64,000 bases of DNA from Curvibacter gracilis ATCC BAA-807 (GCF_000518645.1 NZ_JADZ01000028.1:21299-85298), one strand, 5' to 3'. Positions 8,498 to 20,702 are shown, numbered from the stretch's first letter. The notes: a model not told the origin generated them from the sequence alone. Translations and numbers: made by a program.

Positions 8498-10246
8498 TCA
8501 AAAACTTTCCCAGTCGTCCTGGGCGCCGGCGGCTGCAGCGGTGGCCAGGCGGGGCGCAGCGGGCGCCGGGGCCTTCGGGGCCTTGGCGGCCGACAAGGCC
8601 GGCGCTGGGGCCGACCGGGCCACGGGCTTGGCGGGCTGGGGAACCTGAATGTGGGGGGCCTTGGCCGGCGCGGTGCGCAGCGGGGCCAGGCTGACGGCCT
8701 GCCCGGCCACCTTGAAGGTGGCCACCACCTGGGCCAGCTGCTCGGCCTGCTCGCGCAGGCTTTGCGCGGCGGCGGCGCTCTGTTCGACCAGGGCGGCGTT
8801 CTGCTGGGTCATCTGGTCCAGGCTGGCCACGGCCTGGTTCACGTGGGCGATGCCGCCGCTTTGCTCATTGGCCGCGGCGGTGATCTCACCGATCATGTCG
8901 GTCACGCGGCGCACCGAACTCACGATGTCGCCCATGGTCTGGCCCGCATCGGTGACCAGGCGGGTGCCGTTTTCGACCCGCTCGACCGAGGCGCTGATCA
9001 GGGTCTTGATCTCGCGGGCGGCTTCGGCACTGCGCTGCGCCAGGCTGCGCACCTCACCGGCCACCACGGCAAAGCCACGGCCCTGCTCACCGGCGCGGGC
9101 GGCTTCGACCGCCGCATTCAGGGCCAGGATGTTGGTCTGGAAGGCAATCCCGTCGATCACGCCGATGATGTCGGCGATGCGCTTGCTGCTGGTCTGGATC
9201 TCGTCCATGGTGGACACCACCTGCTGCACCACGGCACCGCCTTTTTCGGCCACCAGCGAGGCACTGGCGGCCAGGCTGCTGGCTTGCTGGGCCGACTGCG
9301 CGCTGTGCTGCACGGTGTTGGTCAGGTTGTCGAGTGCCGAGGCGCTCTGCTGCAGATTGCTCGAGGTCTGCTCGGTGCGCATCGACAGGTCGTTGTTGCC
9401 GGCGGCGATCTCGCTGCTGGCCAGGGCGATGCTGTCGGTGCTCTGGCGAACCCGCGACACGGTCTGGGCCAGCGATTGGCTCATGGCCACCAGCGAACGC
9501 AGCAACTCGCCGAATTCGTCCTGCCGATCCGTTTCCAGCGTGCTGCTCAGATCGCCTTCGGCGATGCGGGCCGCCAGGCGGTTGGCCTGGCTCAGCGGCT
9601 TCACGATGCTGCGGATCAGGCCGTAGGCGCCCCACAGGATGGCGATCACGATGAGGGCGATGCACACCGCGGCCACCTTCACCGTGAACAGGCGAGACTC
9701 GCCAATGCGCTGCTGGCTTTCCTGGGCATGCTGGTGCTGCAGCGTGACAAAGTCGTTGAGATCGCCCAGGTAGGTGGCCAACGCTGTTTTGAAAGGGCCA
9801 TTGGCCAGTTGGACCACCTCGTCGGCCTGCCCTGCGGCCCGCAGTTGGCGCCCCTGCTCACGCAAATCCAGCATCACCTTGCGGCTGGCCGCGATCTTGG
9901 CCAGTTGGGCCTTGTCTGAGGGCTCATCGGCCACGGCCTCGATGGCCTTCTGCAACTCGCCAATCTGCGCCGTGGTGTTGGCGATCGCCTCCTTCAAGGC
10001 CACGGCCAGTGCAGGATCGGCGCTGAGCAAAATGGAGTAGGTGCGCGCCGAATTGGCCTGGGTCAGGCCCGCCCAACGCGTGGCCTTGTCGATGCGCGCC
10101 GCATAAGCCGCCGTCTGGCGGTCGCTCTCGGCCTGGACCGCCGCAGAGCGGTAGGCCGAGAAACCGATCACGCCCAACAGGGCCCCGATGATCAAGGCCA
10201 CCGCCAGCCACAACTTGGTGGCCATCTTCAAATTGGCAATCTTCAT
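8498..10246 (-). CDS. Methyl-accepting chemotaxis protein
   Basis: This is a 582-residue transmembrane chemoreceptor. TM1 is about residues 10-32 and a four-helix-type periplasmic domain spans about 33-188. TM2 is about 189-212, followed by a HAMP domain and the cytoplasmic signalling hairpin. The hairpin tip is highly conserved ([20 protein letters not shown], then [15 protein letters not shown]), the part that contacts CheA and CheW. The C-terminus is an Ala/Pro-rich tether ending in DWESF, similar to the NWETF pentapeptide that docks CheR/CheB. The start is supported by GGAG seven bases upstream. The ligand is unknown and no che genes lie nearby. Confidence 0.95.
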   Translation of the reverse strand: MKIANLKMATKLWLAVALIIGALLGVIGFSAYRSAAVQAESDRQTAAYAARIDKATRWAGLTQANSARTYSILLSADPALAVALKEAIANTTAQIGELQKAIEAVADEPSDKAQLAKIAASRKVMLDLREQGRQLRAAGQADEVVQLANGPFKTALATYLGDLNDFVTLQHQHAQESQQRIGESRLFTVKVAAVCIALIVIAILWGAYGLIRSIVKPLSQANRLAARIAEGDLSSTLETDRQDEFGELLRSLVAMSQSLAQTVSRVRQSTDSIALASSEIAAGNNDLSMRTEQTSSNLQQSASALDNLTNTVQHSAQSAQQASSLAASASLVAEKGGAVVQQVVSTMDEIQTSSKRIADIIGVIDGIAFQTNILALNAAVEAARAGEQGRGFAVVAGEVRSLAQRSAEAAREIKTLISASVERVENGTRLVTDAGQTMGDIVSSVRRVTDMIGEITAAANEQSGGIAHVNQAVASLDQMTQQNAALVEQSAAAAQSLREQAEQLAQVVATFKVAGQAVSLAPLRTAPAKAPHIQVPQPAKPVARSAPAPALSAAKAPKAPAPAAPRLATAAAAGAQDDWESF

Positions 10247-10371
10247 GTTCCGCTCCTCAGAGTCCGGTGAGCCGACCTTCCGGTGAGCATAGACCCAAGA
10301 ATCAGACAGATGGCCATGCCAAGGTGAAGATCGGGGTTTACACCTTGTTAACAGTAGCGATTGTAATCATA

Positions 10372-10393
10372 TTTATCGAAATTTATTGATAAA
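10372..10393. repeat. Inverted repeat in an AT-rich island
   Basis: The arms TTTATC and GATAAA are separated by ten bases. They sit in an unusually AT-rich stretch (about 10336-10412) between parC and the chemoreceptor gene. It could be an operator or promoter region for the chemoreceptor gene downstream on the minus strand; no specific regulator is indicated. Confidence 0.35.
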
Positions 10394-10401
10394 TACCAAT
10401 T

Positions 10402-12740
<2,339 letters not shown>

Positions 12741-12744
<4 letters not shown>

Positions 12745-13619
12745 GGGGTCTCGATGGCAGACGGTTGCGGGGGCGCGAACGACAACTCGTTCAGGCCCGG
12801 GGAAAGACGGGGTTCAATCATGTTGGCGCGGCCGATGGCGCCGCCGGGCACCGGCAGCCACTCCAGGCGGGGCCGGGCCTGGCTGCGCCGCTGCTCCAGC
12901 ACCTGCGGCGGCGGCTTGAGCAGCGCATAGAGCTGGGTCACGGTGCGCACATAGTTCTGGGTTTCACGGATGTTGGGCACCTGCTGCCCGGCGCGTTGCA
13001 CCGCGCTGACGCCTGCGTTGTAGGCGGCCAGGGCCAGCTCGAGCCGGTTGTCGAACAGGTCCAGCAGATGGCGCAGGTAACGGGTGCCGGCCTGCAGGTT
13101 GATGCGCGGGTCGGTCAGCCGTTTTTCGATCGGTTGGCGGGCATCGCCCACCACACCGTATTGCTCGGCCGTGGGCGGCATCACCTGCATCAGGCCGACG
13201 GCGCCGCGTGGCGACACCGCATTGGCATCAAAGCCCGACTCGGTGGCGATCAGGGCCTGCAGCAGCTCGAAATCGACCCGGTGCAACTGGGCGGCCTCGC
13301 GCATCTGCAGCTTGACGCGCTTGTAGCCCGGCGACACCTCGAAAAAGGCCAGCAGCCGGGGCTGCAGCGTGGGCACGGCCACCGCACGCGGCGTGTCGGC
13401 CCGGGCCGGCTCGCCCTCTTGCGCGGCATTGCCCCGGTAGAACAGCTCGTAGCGATCGTCCAGGCGCTCGGCCGCAAAATGCGGCGTGCCCCGGGCGTCC
13501 ACATAGCCCCACACCTCGGCGCGGGCCGGCGCCAGCCAGCCGGTGGCCAGCCCCAGGGCGATCAGCAGCAGCCGGGCCAGGCGGCGCGGCTCAGATGTCG
13601 ATCTCGACCGCATCGCCAT
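12741..13619 (-). CDS. Lytic transglycosylase (SLT domain) between parE and parC
   Basis: This 292-residue periplasmic enzyme is predicted to cleave peptidoglycan glycan strands. It has a hydrophobic signal segment (about residues 14-34, ending LAPARAEVW), a DUF4124-like start ([12 protein letters not shown]) and an SLT domain from about residue 110. The catalytic glutamate lies in [10 protein letters not shown], followed by [13 protein letters not shown] and [13 protein letters not shown]. The start overlaps the end of parE by 29 bases (or 23 if Met3 is used) and the stop overlaps the parC start, so all three genes form one transcript. It might serve as a cell-separation function coupled to decatenation, but that is only inference. 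Confidence 0.92.
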
Positions 13620-15570
13620 GCAGTTCCATGAGCTCGCGACGCGCCGCGGCCTCGCCCTTGCCCATGAGCTTGGTGATCAGGCCCTCGGTGTCGGCAAAGC
13701 TCTGGTCGCCCAGTTTGACGGGCAGCAGTCGACGGGTGTCGGGGTTGAGCGTGGTGTCCCACAGCTGCTCGGCGTTCATCTCGCCCAGGCCCTTGAAGCG
13801 GCTGATGGTCCAGCTGCCTTCGCGCACGCCTTCCTTGCGCAACTTGTCGAGGATGGAGGCCAGTTCGCCCTCGTCCAGGGCATACACCTTGGAGGCCGGC
13901 TTCTTGCCACGCGCCGGGGCATCGACGCGAAACAGCGGCGGGCGCGCCACGAACACATGGCCGGCCTCGATGAGCTTGGGAAAGTGGCGGAAGAACAGCG
14001 TCAGCAGCAGCACCTGGATGTGCGAGCCGTCCACGTCGGCGTCGGACAGGATGCACACCTTGCCGTAGCGCAGGCCCGACAGATCAGGGCTGTCGTTGGG
14101 GCCATGCGGATCGACCCCGATGGCCACCGAGATGTCGTGGATTTCGGTGTTGGCAAACAGGCGATCGCGCTCGACCTCCCAGGTGTTGAGCACCTTGCCA
14201 CGCAAGGGCAGGATGGCCTGACTCTCCTTGTCGCGGCCCATCTTGGCGCTGCCGCCGGCCGAGTCGCCCTCGACCAGGAACACCTCGTTGTGGCTGATGT
14301 CACGGCTTTCGCAATCGGTCAGCTTGCCGGGCAGCACGGCCACGCCCGAGCCCTTGCGCTTCTCCACCTTCTGGCCTGCACGCTGGCGGGTCTGGGCGGC
14401 CTTGATGGCCAGCTCGGCCAGCTTCTTGCCGTATTCGACGTGCTGGTTGAGCCACAGCTCCAGCGCCGGCCGCACAAAGCTCGACACCAGGCGCACCGCA
14501 TCGCGCGAGTTCAGGCGCTCCTTGATCTGGCCCTGGAACTGAGGGTCCAGCACCTTGGCGCTGAGCACATAGCTGGCCCGCGCAAACACGTCTTCGGGCA
14601 GCAGCTTGACGCCCTTGGGCAGCAGCGAATGCAGCTCGATGAAGCTCTTGACGGCATTGAACAGGCCATCGCGCAGGCCGCTGTCGTGGGTGCCGCCATT
14701 GCTGGTGGGGATCAGGTTGACGTAGCTCTCGCGCACCGGCTGGCCTTCTTCGGTGAAGGCCACGGCCCAGGCCGCGCCCTCGCCGTCGGCAAAACTGTCG
14801 TTGCTGCCGTCGGCAAAGCCCTCGCCTTCGAACAAGGGGATCACCGGGTCGGTGTTCAGCGTCTGCATCAGATAGTCGCGCAGGCCGCCTTTGTAGAGCC
14901 AGTTCTGGCTTTCCTTGGTCTTTTCGTTCACCAGCGTGACCGACACGCCGGGCATCAGAACCGCCTTGCTGCGCAGCAGGTGGGTCAGCTCGCCCATGGG
15001 CAGGTTGGGCGACTCGAAGTACTTGGCATCGGGCCAGACCCGCACCGTGGTGCCCTGCTTGCGGTCGCCCTCAGCGGCACCGCCGGCCGCGCGGGTGACC
15101 AGGGGTTCGATCACGTCGCCGGCCGCAAACACCAGCTTGGCCACCTTGCCTTCACGGTACGAGGTGGCCTCCAGACGCACGGCCAGGGCGTTGGTGACGC
15201 TCACCCCCACCCCGTGCAGGCCCCCCGAGAAACTGTAAGCCCCGCCCTTGCCCTTGTCGAACTTGCCACCCGCATGCAGGCGGGTGAAGACCAGTTCGAT
15301 CACGGGGGCATTTTCCTCGGGGTGCAGGCCGAAGGGGATGCCGCGGCCATCATCTTCCACACTGACCGAGCCATCGGCGTGCAGGGTGACCTTGATCTTC
15401 TTGCCGTGCCCGGCCAGGGCCTCGTCGGCGGCGTTGTCCAGCACTTCCTGAATGATGTGCAGCGGGTTGTCGGTGCGGGTGTACATGCCCGGCCGCTGCT
15501 TGACGGGTTCAAGCCCCTTCAGGACGCGGATCGAGCCTTCGGAATATTCGGTCGTAGGTTTGACTGCCAT
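13591..15570 (-). CDS. parE: DNA topoisomerase IV subunit B
   Basis: ParE (659 residues) is the ATPase subunit of topoisomerase IV. The GHKL ATP site is visible (EVLDNAADEALAG, then VEDDGRGIPFG and SGGLHGVGVSVTNAL). The TOPRIM domain has EGDSAGGSAKMGRDK (Glu434), PLRGKVLNTWEVERD and SDADVDGSHIQ. The length and the lack of the extra GyrB insert favour ParE over GyrB, as does the operon with parC. The start was set at the ATG at 15570; a frame extending to 15702 has no family-like residues. A TACAAT seven bases upstream and no Shine-Dalgarno suggest a leaderless mRNA. Confidence 0.95.
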   Translation of the reverse strand: MAVKPTTEYSEGSIRVLKGLEPVKQRPGMYTRTDNPLHIIQEVLDNAADEALAGHGKKIKVTLHADGSVSVEDDGRGIPFGLHPEENAPVIELVFTRLHAGGKFDKGKGGAYSFSGGLHGVGVSVTNALAVRLEATSYREGKVAKLVFAAGDVIEPLVTRAAGGAAEGDRKQGTTVRVWPDAKYFESPNLPMGELTHLLRSKAVLMPGVSVTLVNEKTKESQNWLYKGGLRDYLMQTLNTDPVIPLFEGEGFADGSNDSFADGEGAAWAVAFTEEGQPVRESYVNLIPTSNGGTHDSGLRDGLFNAVKSFIELHSLLPKGVKLLPEDVFARASYVLSAKVLDPQFQGQIKERLNSRDAVRLVSSFVRPALELWLNQHVEYGKKLAELAIKAAQTRQRAGQKVEKRKGSGVAVLPGKLTDCESRDISHNEVFLVEGDSAGGSAKMGRDKESQAILPLRGKVLNTWEVERDRLFANTEIHDISVAIGVDPHGPNDSPDLSGLRYGKVCILSDADVDGSHIQVLLLTLFFRHFPKLIEAGHVFVARPPLFRVDAPARGKKPASKVYALDEGELASILDKLRKEGVREGSWTISRFKGLGEMNAEQLWDTTLNPDTRRLLPVKLGDQSFADTEGLITKLMGKGEAAARRELMELHGDAVEIDI

Positions 15571-15577
15571 GGCGCGG

Positions 15578-15583
15578 ATTGTA
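15578..15583 (-). promoter_or_regulatory. -10-like element for parE, leaderless geometry
   Basis: TACAAT on the minus strand lies seven bases before the parE ATG. Transcription would start at or next to the start codon. No -35 hexamer is recognisable. Confidence 0.4.
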
Positions 15584-15680
15584 GTGCGCAGAGGCGCCCA
15601 AACTGGATGCGCATACAGGAAGCGAGTGCGGAGCTTTGTCACGGTCCCCGGGGTGATCTGCAAGCAAACGTTGAATTGGC

Positions 15681-15686
15681 TACATT
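15681..15686 (+). promoter_or_regulatory. -10-like element for the MFS gene, leaderless geometry
   Basis: TACATT lies six bases before the ATG at 15693, and there is no Shine-Dalgarno between them. The spacing matches other genes in this window. Confidence 0.4.
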
Positions 15687-15692
15687 TCCCGC

Positions 15693-16904
15693 ATGAGTTC
15701 ACAACCCAAAAATCTATCGATGGCCCAGGTTCTGATCTGCGGAGCGGCCATCGTCACGCTGTCGATGGGCATCCGCCATGGCTTTGGCCTGTGGCTGCAG
15801 CCCATCACCCAGGACCAGGGCTGGCCTCGCCAGACCTTTGCCTTGGCAATCGCGATCCAGAACCTGTCCTGGGGCCTGTGCGGCATCTTTGCCGGCATGG
15901 TGGCCGACCGGCTGGGCGCCTTCAAGGTCTTGCTGGGCGGGGCTCTGCTGTACGCGCTGGGCCTGGCTGGCATGGCACTGTCGACCAGCCCGTTGACTTT
16001 CGCGCTGACGACCGGCGTGTTGATCGGCGCGGCCCAGGCCGGCACCACCTATGCCGTGATCTACGGCGTGCTGGGCCGGCAGATCTCGGCCGAGAAGCGC
16101 TCCTGGGCCATGGGCGTGGCCGCCGCGGCAGGCTCGTTCGGACAGTTCCTGATGGTGCCCGTGGAAGGGCAGCTGATTGCCCAGCTGGGCTGGAAAGAGG
16201 CCTTGCTGACCCTGAGCCTGATGGTGCTGATGATCGTGCCCCTGGCCTTCGGCCTGCGCGAGCCGGGATTTCAGGGCGGCGCCCCGGTCAAACGCCAGCA
16301 GACGATTGTTCAGGCCCTGGCCGAGGCCTTCAAGTACCCCAGCTTCCAATTGCTGATGGCGGGCTATTTCGTCTGCGGCTTCCAGGTGGTGTTCATCGGG
16401 GTGCACATGCCCAGCTACCTGAAGGACAAGGGCCTGTCGCCCCAGGTGGCCAGCTATGCGCTGGCCCTGATCGGTCTGTTCAATGTGTTCGGCACGTACA
16501 TCGCCGGCAGCCTGGGCCAGCGCATGGCCAAGAAGAACATCCTGGCCTTCATCTACTTCGCGCGCGCCGTGGTCATCAGCATCTTCCTGCTGGTGCCGCT
16601 GTCGCCCGCCAGCGTGTATGTGTTCGCGGCCGTGATGGGCGCGCTGTGGCTGTCCACCGTGCCGCCCACCAATGCCACCATCGCGCAGATCTTCGGCGTG
16701 CAACACCTGTCCATGCTGGGGGGCTTTGTCTTCTTCAGCCACCAGATCGGCTCTTTCATGGGGGTCTGGCTGGGTGGCTACCTGTATGACCGCACGGGCA
16801 GCTATGACATCGTCTGGTACCTGTCCATTGCCCTGGGCGTGTTCGCCGGCCTGGTGAACCTGCCGGTGCGCGAAGCCCCCATCCAACGGCCTGCCATGGC
16901 CTGA
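15693..16904 (+). CDS. Major facilitator superfamily transporter (monocarboxylate/oxalate-formate-like)
   Basis: This 403-residue protein has twelve predicted membrane segments. The first half begins with MGIRHGFGLWLQPITQDQGW and the loop-2/3 MFS motif appears as GMVADRLGAF. The pattern resembles the OFA/monocarboxylate carriers common in Burkholderiales, but the substrate cannot be read from sequence. It is divergent from parE. Only ten bases separate its stop from a tiny membrane protein gene, so the two are probably expressed together. Confidence 0.85.
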   Translation: MSSQPKNLSMAQVLICGAAIVTLSMGIRHGFGLWLQPITQDQGWPRQTFALAIAIQNLSWGLCGIFAGMVADRLGAFKVLLGGALLYALGLAGMALSTSPLTFALTTGVLIGAAQAGTTYAVIYGVLGRQISAEKRSWAMGVAAAAGSFGQFLMVPVEGQLIAQLGWKEALLTLSLMVLMIVPLAFGLREPGFQGGAPVKRQQTIVQALAEAFKYPSFQLLMAGYFVCGFQVVFIGVHMPSYLKDKGLSPQVASYALALIGLFNVFGTYIAGSLGQRMAKKNILAFIYFARAVVISIFLLVPLSPASVYVFAAVMGALWLSTVPPTNATIAQIFGVQHLSMLGGFVFFSHQIGSFMGVWLGGYLYDRTGSYDIVWYLSIALGVFAGLVNLPVREAPIQRPAMA

Positions 16905-16914
16905 ACGCGGGGTC

Positions 16915-17082
16915 ATGCAAGCCACCCCACCCCAAGCAAGGGCACCGCACACCTGGCGCTCCCGCGCTGCGCATGCCCTCGCCTGGGTGCTGGTGGCGGG
17001 CCTGTTGGCAGCGGTGTTTGCCCTCTATGCGCAAGGTGATTTCTTATTGACACTCGCCAACCAGCTCTGGGCCTGTTTCTGA
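16915..17082 (+). CDS. Small 55-residue single-span membrane protein
   Basis: This short gene encodes MQATPPQARAPHTWRSR, a hydrophobic span of about residues 21-40 (AHALAWVLVAGLLAAVFALY) and a conserved-looking tail ending TLANQLWACF. The basic N-terminus suggests that end is cytoplasmic. It starts ten bases after the MFS carrier stop and is probably co-translated. I do not know a function; a small accessory or stabilising subunit of the transporter is possible. The clean start, single span and placement favour a real gene over chance. Confidence 0.6.
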   Translation: MQATPPQARAPHTWRSRAAHALAWVLVAGLLAAVFALYAQGDFLLTLANQLWACF

Positions 17083-17146
17083 GTGCATCCGATGGATGCC
17101 GGGCCTGGGCGATGCCAATGAATCAGAGGGGAAAGAGGGGAACAGG

Positions 17147-17962
17147 ATGAAGACCATGGTTGTGACCGGTGCCTCCGACGGCATCGGGGCCGAAGTGGCA
17201 AGACAGCTGGCGCGCCAGCACGGCCGGGGCCTGGCCCTGGTGTTGGCCGCGCGCAGCGCCGCCAAGCTCAACGAAGTGGCCCTGCAATGCGCCAGCCATG
17301 GTTGCGACACCCTGGTGGTGCGCACCGATGTGTCGGACGAAGAAGCCTGCCGGCACCTGATCGAAGCCACGGTGGCGCGCTTCGGCCGCCTGGATGTGCT
17401 GATCAACAACGCCGGCATGTCGGCCCATGCCTTGTTCGAAGACGTGGCCGACAACGACCTGCACTGGTATGAAGACCTGATGCGCATCAACCTCTGGGGC
17501 AGCGTGTGGTGCACGCATGCCGCCCTGCCGCATCTGAAAGCCACCCAGGGCAGCATCGTGGCCGTGTCCTCGCTGGCCGGGCTGGTCGGCGTGCCGGGTC
17601 GCACCGCCTACAGCGCCAGCAAATTCGCCATGACCGGCTTCTTTGAGGCCCTGCGGGCCGAGTTGCGCCACAGCGGCGTCAGCGTCACCACCGCCTACCC
17701 CGGCGTGGTGGCCACCGACATCCGGGCCCGTGGCTACAACGCCCAGGGCAAGGCGGCCGGGCGCAGCGGACTCAAGGAGGACAAGGCCATGACCGTCGAG
17801 GAATGCGCGCGCCTCATCCTGCGCGGCCTGGCCCGGCGCGATCGGGAAGTGGTCATGAGCCTGCAGGGCAAGCTGGGGCGCTGGCTGAAGCTGCTGGCCC
17901 CGGGCCTGGTCGAAAAGATGGCCCTCAAGGCCTTGCACGACGACGTGCGCCCCGGGCATTGA
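17147..17962 (+). CDS. Short-chain dehydrogenase/reductase
   Basis: This 271-residue classical SDR has the cofactor motif TGASDGIG near the N-terminus, NNAG in VLINNAGMSAH and a catalytic set of Ser in AVSSLAG, Tyr155 and Lys159 in TAYSASKF. It should be an NAD(P)-dependent oxidoreductase of an unknown alcohol or ketone. GAGGGG precedes the ATG at 17147; an extension from 17096 was rejected because that Shine-Dalgarno fits the downstream start. It is followed after three bases by a methyltransferase gene, so they form an operon. Confidence 0.92.
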   Translation: MKTMVVTGASDGIGAEVARQLARQHGRGLALVLAARSAAKLNEVALQCASHGCDTLVVRTDVSDEEACRHLIEATVARFGRLDVLINNAGMSAHALFEDVADNDLHWYEDLMRINLWGSVWCTHAALPHLKATQGSIVAVSSLAGLVGVPGRTAYSASKFAMTGFFEALRAELRHSGVSVTTAYPGVVATDIRARGYNAQGKAAGRSGLKEDKAMTVEECARLILRGLARRDREVVMSLQGKLGRWLKLLAPGLVEKMALKALHDDVRPGH

Positions 17963-17965
17963 ACG

Positions 17966-18544
17966 ATGGCGCCCCCCCTGCTCCACAACACCCATGGCTC
18001 AGGCCAGGCCTCTGAGTGGGTGCAACGCTGGAGCCACCTGGTGCAGCCCGGTGGCCGCGTGCTGGACGTGGCCTGCGGCGCAGGCCGCCATGCGCGCTGG
18101 TTTGCCGCGCGCGGGCACCCACTCACCCTGGTCGACCGCAACGCCGAGGCCCTGTCGGCCCTCACCGGCCTGGGCGAGGTGGTGTGCGCCGACATCGAAG
18201 GCGGCCCCTGGCCCTTCGCAGGCCGTGTGTTTGATGCCGTGGTCGTCACCCACTACCTGTGGCGCCCCCTGATGCCCACCCTGCTGGCCAGCCTGGCCCC
18301 GGGCGGGGTGCTGATTTACGAAACCTTTGCCCAAGGCAATGAGACCGTGGGCAAACCCGCCCGGCCCGACTTTCTGTTGCAAAACGGCGAACTGCTGCGC
18401 CATTGCGCCCCGCTGCGGGTGGTGGCCTACGAGGACGGTTTTCTGCCCGAGCCGGCGCGTTTCATGCAGCGCATCGTGGCGATTCGCGAGGCCGGACAAC
18501 CCGATGCAGGTCTGCCGCGTTATGCGCTGAGCGCCCTGCCCTGA
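17966..18544 (+). CDS. Class I SAM-dependent methyltransferase
   Basis: This 192-residue protein carries the SAM-binding motif I VLDVACGAGRHARWFA, an acidic residue in LTLVDRNAE and motif IV around VFDAVVVTHYLW. The strand LAPGGVLIYETFAQGNE follows. The overall pattern resembles TehB/Methyltransf_11-like enzymes. It lies three bases behind the SDR gene. The substrate is unknown. Confidence 0.85.
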   Translation: MAPPLLHNTHGSGQASEWVQRWSHLVQPGGRVLDVACGAGRHARWFAARGHPLTLVDRNAEALSALTGLGEVVCADIEGGPWPFAGRVFDAVVVTHYLWRPLMPTLLASLAPGGVLIYETFAQGNETVGKPARPDFLLQNGELLRHCAPLRVVAYEDGFLPEPARFMQRIVAIREAGQPDAGLPRYALSALP

Positions 18545-18578
18545 GCCCCGGCCACGCCCGGGGGCCCGGCAGCCTAGT

Positions 18579-18584
18579 TAGAAT
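18579..18584 (+). promoter_or_regulatory. Possible -10 element for dapA
   Basis: TAGAAT sits 27 bases before the dapA ATG, between the methyltransferase stop and dapA. A -35 is not evident in the GC-rich flank. Confidence 0.35.
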
Positions 18585-18611
18585 GCTCTTTTACCGTTTG
18601 AGACTGCGGAC

Positions 18612-19508
18612 ATGACCTCCCCAACCGGCCCTATTACAGGCAGCATCGTCGCCCTGGTGACTCCGATGCACGAAGACGGCAGCGTGGACTACCCCACGCT
18701 GCGCAAATTGATCGACTGGCACATCGCCGAAGGCACCGATTGCATCGGTGTGGTGGGCACCACGGGTGAATCACCGACGGTCAACGTCGAAGAGCACTGC
18801 GAGATCATTCGCGTGTCGGTGGAGCAAGCCGCCAAGCGCGTGCCCATCATGGCCGGCTGCGGCGCCAACTCGACGGCCGAGGCCATCGAGCTGGCCAAGT
18901 TCGCCAAGGGCGTGGGCGCCGACTGCCAGCTGCAGGTCGTGCCCTACTACAACAAGCCGACCCAGGAAGGCCAGTACCGCCACTTCAAGGCGATTGCCGA
19001 AGCCGTGGGCGACCTGCCCACCGTGCTGTACAACGTGCCCGGCCGCAGCGTGGCCGACATGGCGCACGACACCGTGCTGCGCCTGGCCCAGGTGCCCGGC
19101 ATCGTCGGCATCAAGGAGGCCACCGGCAACATCGAACGCGCCCAGTGGCTGATCCGCGAAGTGCCCAAGGGCTTTGCCGTCTACTCGGGCGATGACCCGA
19201 CCGCCGTGGCCCTGATGCTGTGTGGTGGCCAAGGCAACATCAGCGTGACCGCCAACGTGGCACCGCGCCTGATGCACGAGCTGTGCGTGGCGGCGATCGC
19301 CGGCGACGTGAAGCGCGCCATGGAGATCCAGTTCAAGCTGATGCCGGTGCACAAGCACCTGTTCGTTGAAGCCAACCCCATCCCCGTCAAGTGGGCCATG
19401 AAGCGCATGGGTCTGTGCGGTGGCGCGATGCGCCTGCCCATGACCGAGCTGACACCGGCCAACGAGCCGGTGGTGGAAGCCGCCCTGCGCGCTGCCGGCC
19501 TGATCTGA
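18612..19508 (+). CDS. dapA: 4-hydroxy-tetrahydrodipicolinate synthase
   Basis: DapA (298 residues) condenses pyruvate with aspartate semialdehyde, the first committed step to lysine and meso-diaminopimelate for peptidoglycan. The Schiff-base lysine is Lys168 in [11 protein letters not shown] and the catalytic tyrosine is Tyr140 in [16 protein letters not shown] is the substrate-binding loop. The length matches the family. It is followed by bamC, the same pairing as dapA-nlpB in E. coli. Confidence 0.97.
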   Translation: MTSPTGPITGSIVALVTPMHEDGSVDYPTLRKLIDWHIAEGTDCIGVVGTTGESPTVNVEEHCEIIRVSVEQAAKRVPIMAGCGANSTAEAIELAKFAKGVGADCQLQVVPYYNKPTQEGQYRHFKAIAEAVGDLPTVLYNVPGRSVADMAHDTVLRLAQVPGIVGIKEATGNIERAQWLIREVPKGFAVYSGDDPTAVALMLCGGQGNISVTANVAPRLMHELCVAAIAGDVKRAMEIQFKLMPVHKHLFVEANPIPVKWAMKRMGLCGGAMRLPMTELTPANEPVVEAALRAAGLI

Positions 19509-19552
19509 CCGCCGTCGACCGACACCCTATTCCTGCCTTGGAAGGACTTCCC

Positions 19553-20671
19553 GTGACCCCAACCACACGACTGGGCCCTTGCAGCCTGCTCAGCCTGCTC
19601 AGCCTGTCTGTCGCCCTCAGCGCCTGCTCGTCGCTGGAGAGCGACAAGATCAACTACAAAAGCGCCACCAAGGCGCCCACGCTGGAAGTGCCACCCGACC
19701 TGACGCAGTTGAGCGGTGACACCCGCTACGCCCTGGGCGGCGGCAGCAGCGTCTCGGCCACCGGCTTCCAGGCGGCCATGGGCAAGCAACCCGTGTCGGC
19801 CATCCAGACGGCAGCCAGCAGCCTGGGTGATGTGCGCGTGGAGCGCTCGGGCAACCAGCGCTGGCTGGTGGTCAAGCGCTCGGCCGACCAGCTCTGGACC
19901 CCGGTGCATGACTTCTGGGTGGAAAACGGCTTCAGCCTGGTGACCGAGGACTCGCGCCTGGGCATCATGGAAACCGACTGGGCCGAAAACCGCGCCAAGC
20001 TGCCCCAGGACTGGATCCGCAACACCCTGGGCAAGGTGATCGACTCCCTGTACGACACCGGCGAGCGGGATCGCTTCCGCACCCGCCTGGAACGGGCTGC
20101 CGACGGCAGCACCGAGATCTACATCAGCCACCGCGGCATGGTGGAAACCTACACCACCAACAACAAGGACACGGCCCAGACCGCCTGGCAACCCCGCCCC
20201 GCCGACCCAGAGCTGGAAGCCGAGTTTCTGCGCCGCCTGATGGTCAAGCTCGGCGGTGGTACGGCTGAACAGGCCCGCGCCCAGACCGCTGCAGCGGCCC
20301 CCGCACCGCTGGCCCGCGCTGCCCAGGTCAACAACCTGCCGGTGGTGCAAATGGACGAAGGCTTCGAACGCGCCTGGCGCCGTGTCGGCCTGACCCTGGA
20401 CCGCACCGGCTTCACGGTGGAAGACCGCGATCGCGCCAAGGGCCTGTACTTTGTGCGCTACATCGCCCCCAACCCCGACAAGAAGGAGCCCAGCTTCATC
20501 GGCAAGCTGTTCAGCAGTTCGGACACCAACACGGCCCCCGTGAAGTACCAGATCGCCGTGCGCAGCGAAGGCAACAACACCACCGTCTCGGTGCTCGATG
20601 CCAATGGCGCACCGGAAACCAGCAGCACGGCGCAGCGCATCGTGAAGGTGCTGGTCGACGACCTGAAATAA
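19553..20671 (+). CDS. bamC: Outer-membrane assembly lipoprotein BamC (NlpB)
   Basis: BamC (372 residues) is a lipoprotein subunit of the BAM complex that inserts outer-membrane beta-barrels. The signal peptide ends in the lipobox LSAC, and two helix-grip domains follow, one from about residue 75 and one from about 250. The GTG start at 19553 is preceded by GGAAGG and directly begins the signal peptide, whereas the in-frame extension to 19391 overlaps dapA. A terminator follows the gene. Position behind dapA strongly supports the assignment. Confidence 0.88.
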   Translation: MTPTTRLGPCSLLSLLSLSVALSACSSLESDKINYKSATKAPTLEVPPDLTQLSGDTRYALGGGSSVSATGFQAAMGKQPVSAIQTAASSLGDVRVERSGNQRWLVVKRSADQLWTPVHDFWVENGFSLVTEDSRLGIMETDWAENRAKLPQDWIRNTLGKVIDSLYDTGERDRFRTRLERAADGSTEIYISHRGMVETYTTNNKDTAQTAWQPRPADPELEAEFLRRLMVKLGGGTAEQARAQTAAAAPAPLARAAQVNNLPVVQMDEGFERAWRRVGLTLDRTGFTVEDRDRAKGLYFVRYIAPNPDKKEPSFIGKLFSSSDTNTAPVKYQIAVRSEGNNTTVSVLDANGAPETSSTAQRIVKVLVDDLK

Positions 20672-20702
20672 GACCCTCCGGCCCTCAGGTCGGCACGACA
20701 GC

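Noticed and set aside
10340..10400. Sigma-28 (FliA) promoter for the chemoreceptor gene
   Set aside because: A TTCGATAA-like -10 exists on the minus strand, but no TAAA-type -35 lies at the required distance.
13543..15696. Plus-strand frame of 717 codons opposite parE
   Set aside because: It is a shadow of the real parE gene with the usual His/Gln-rich artefact composition.
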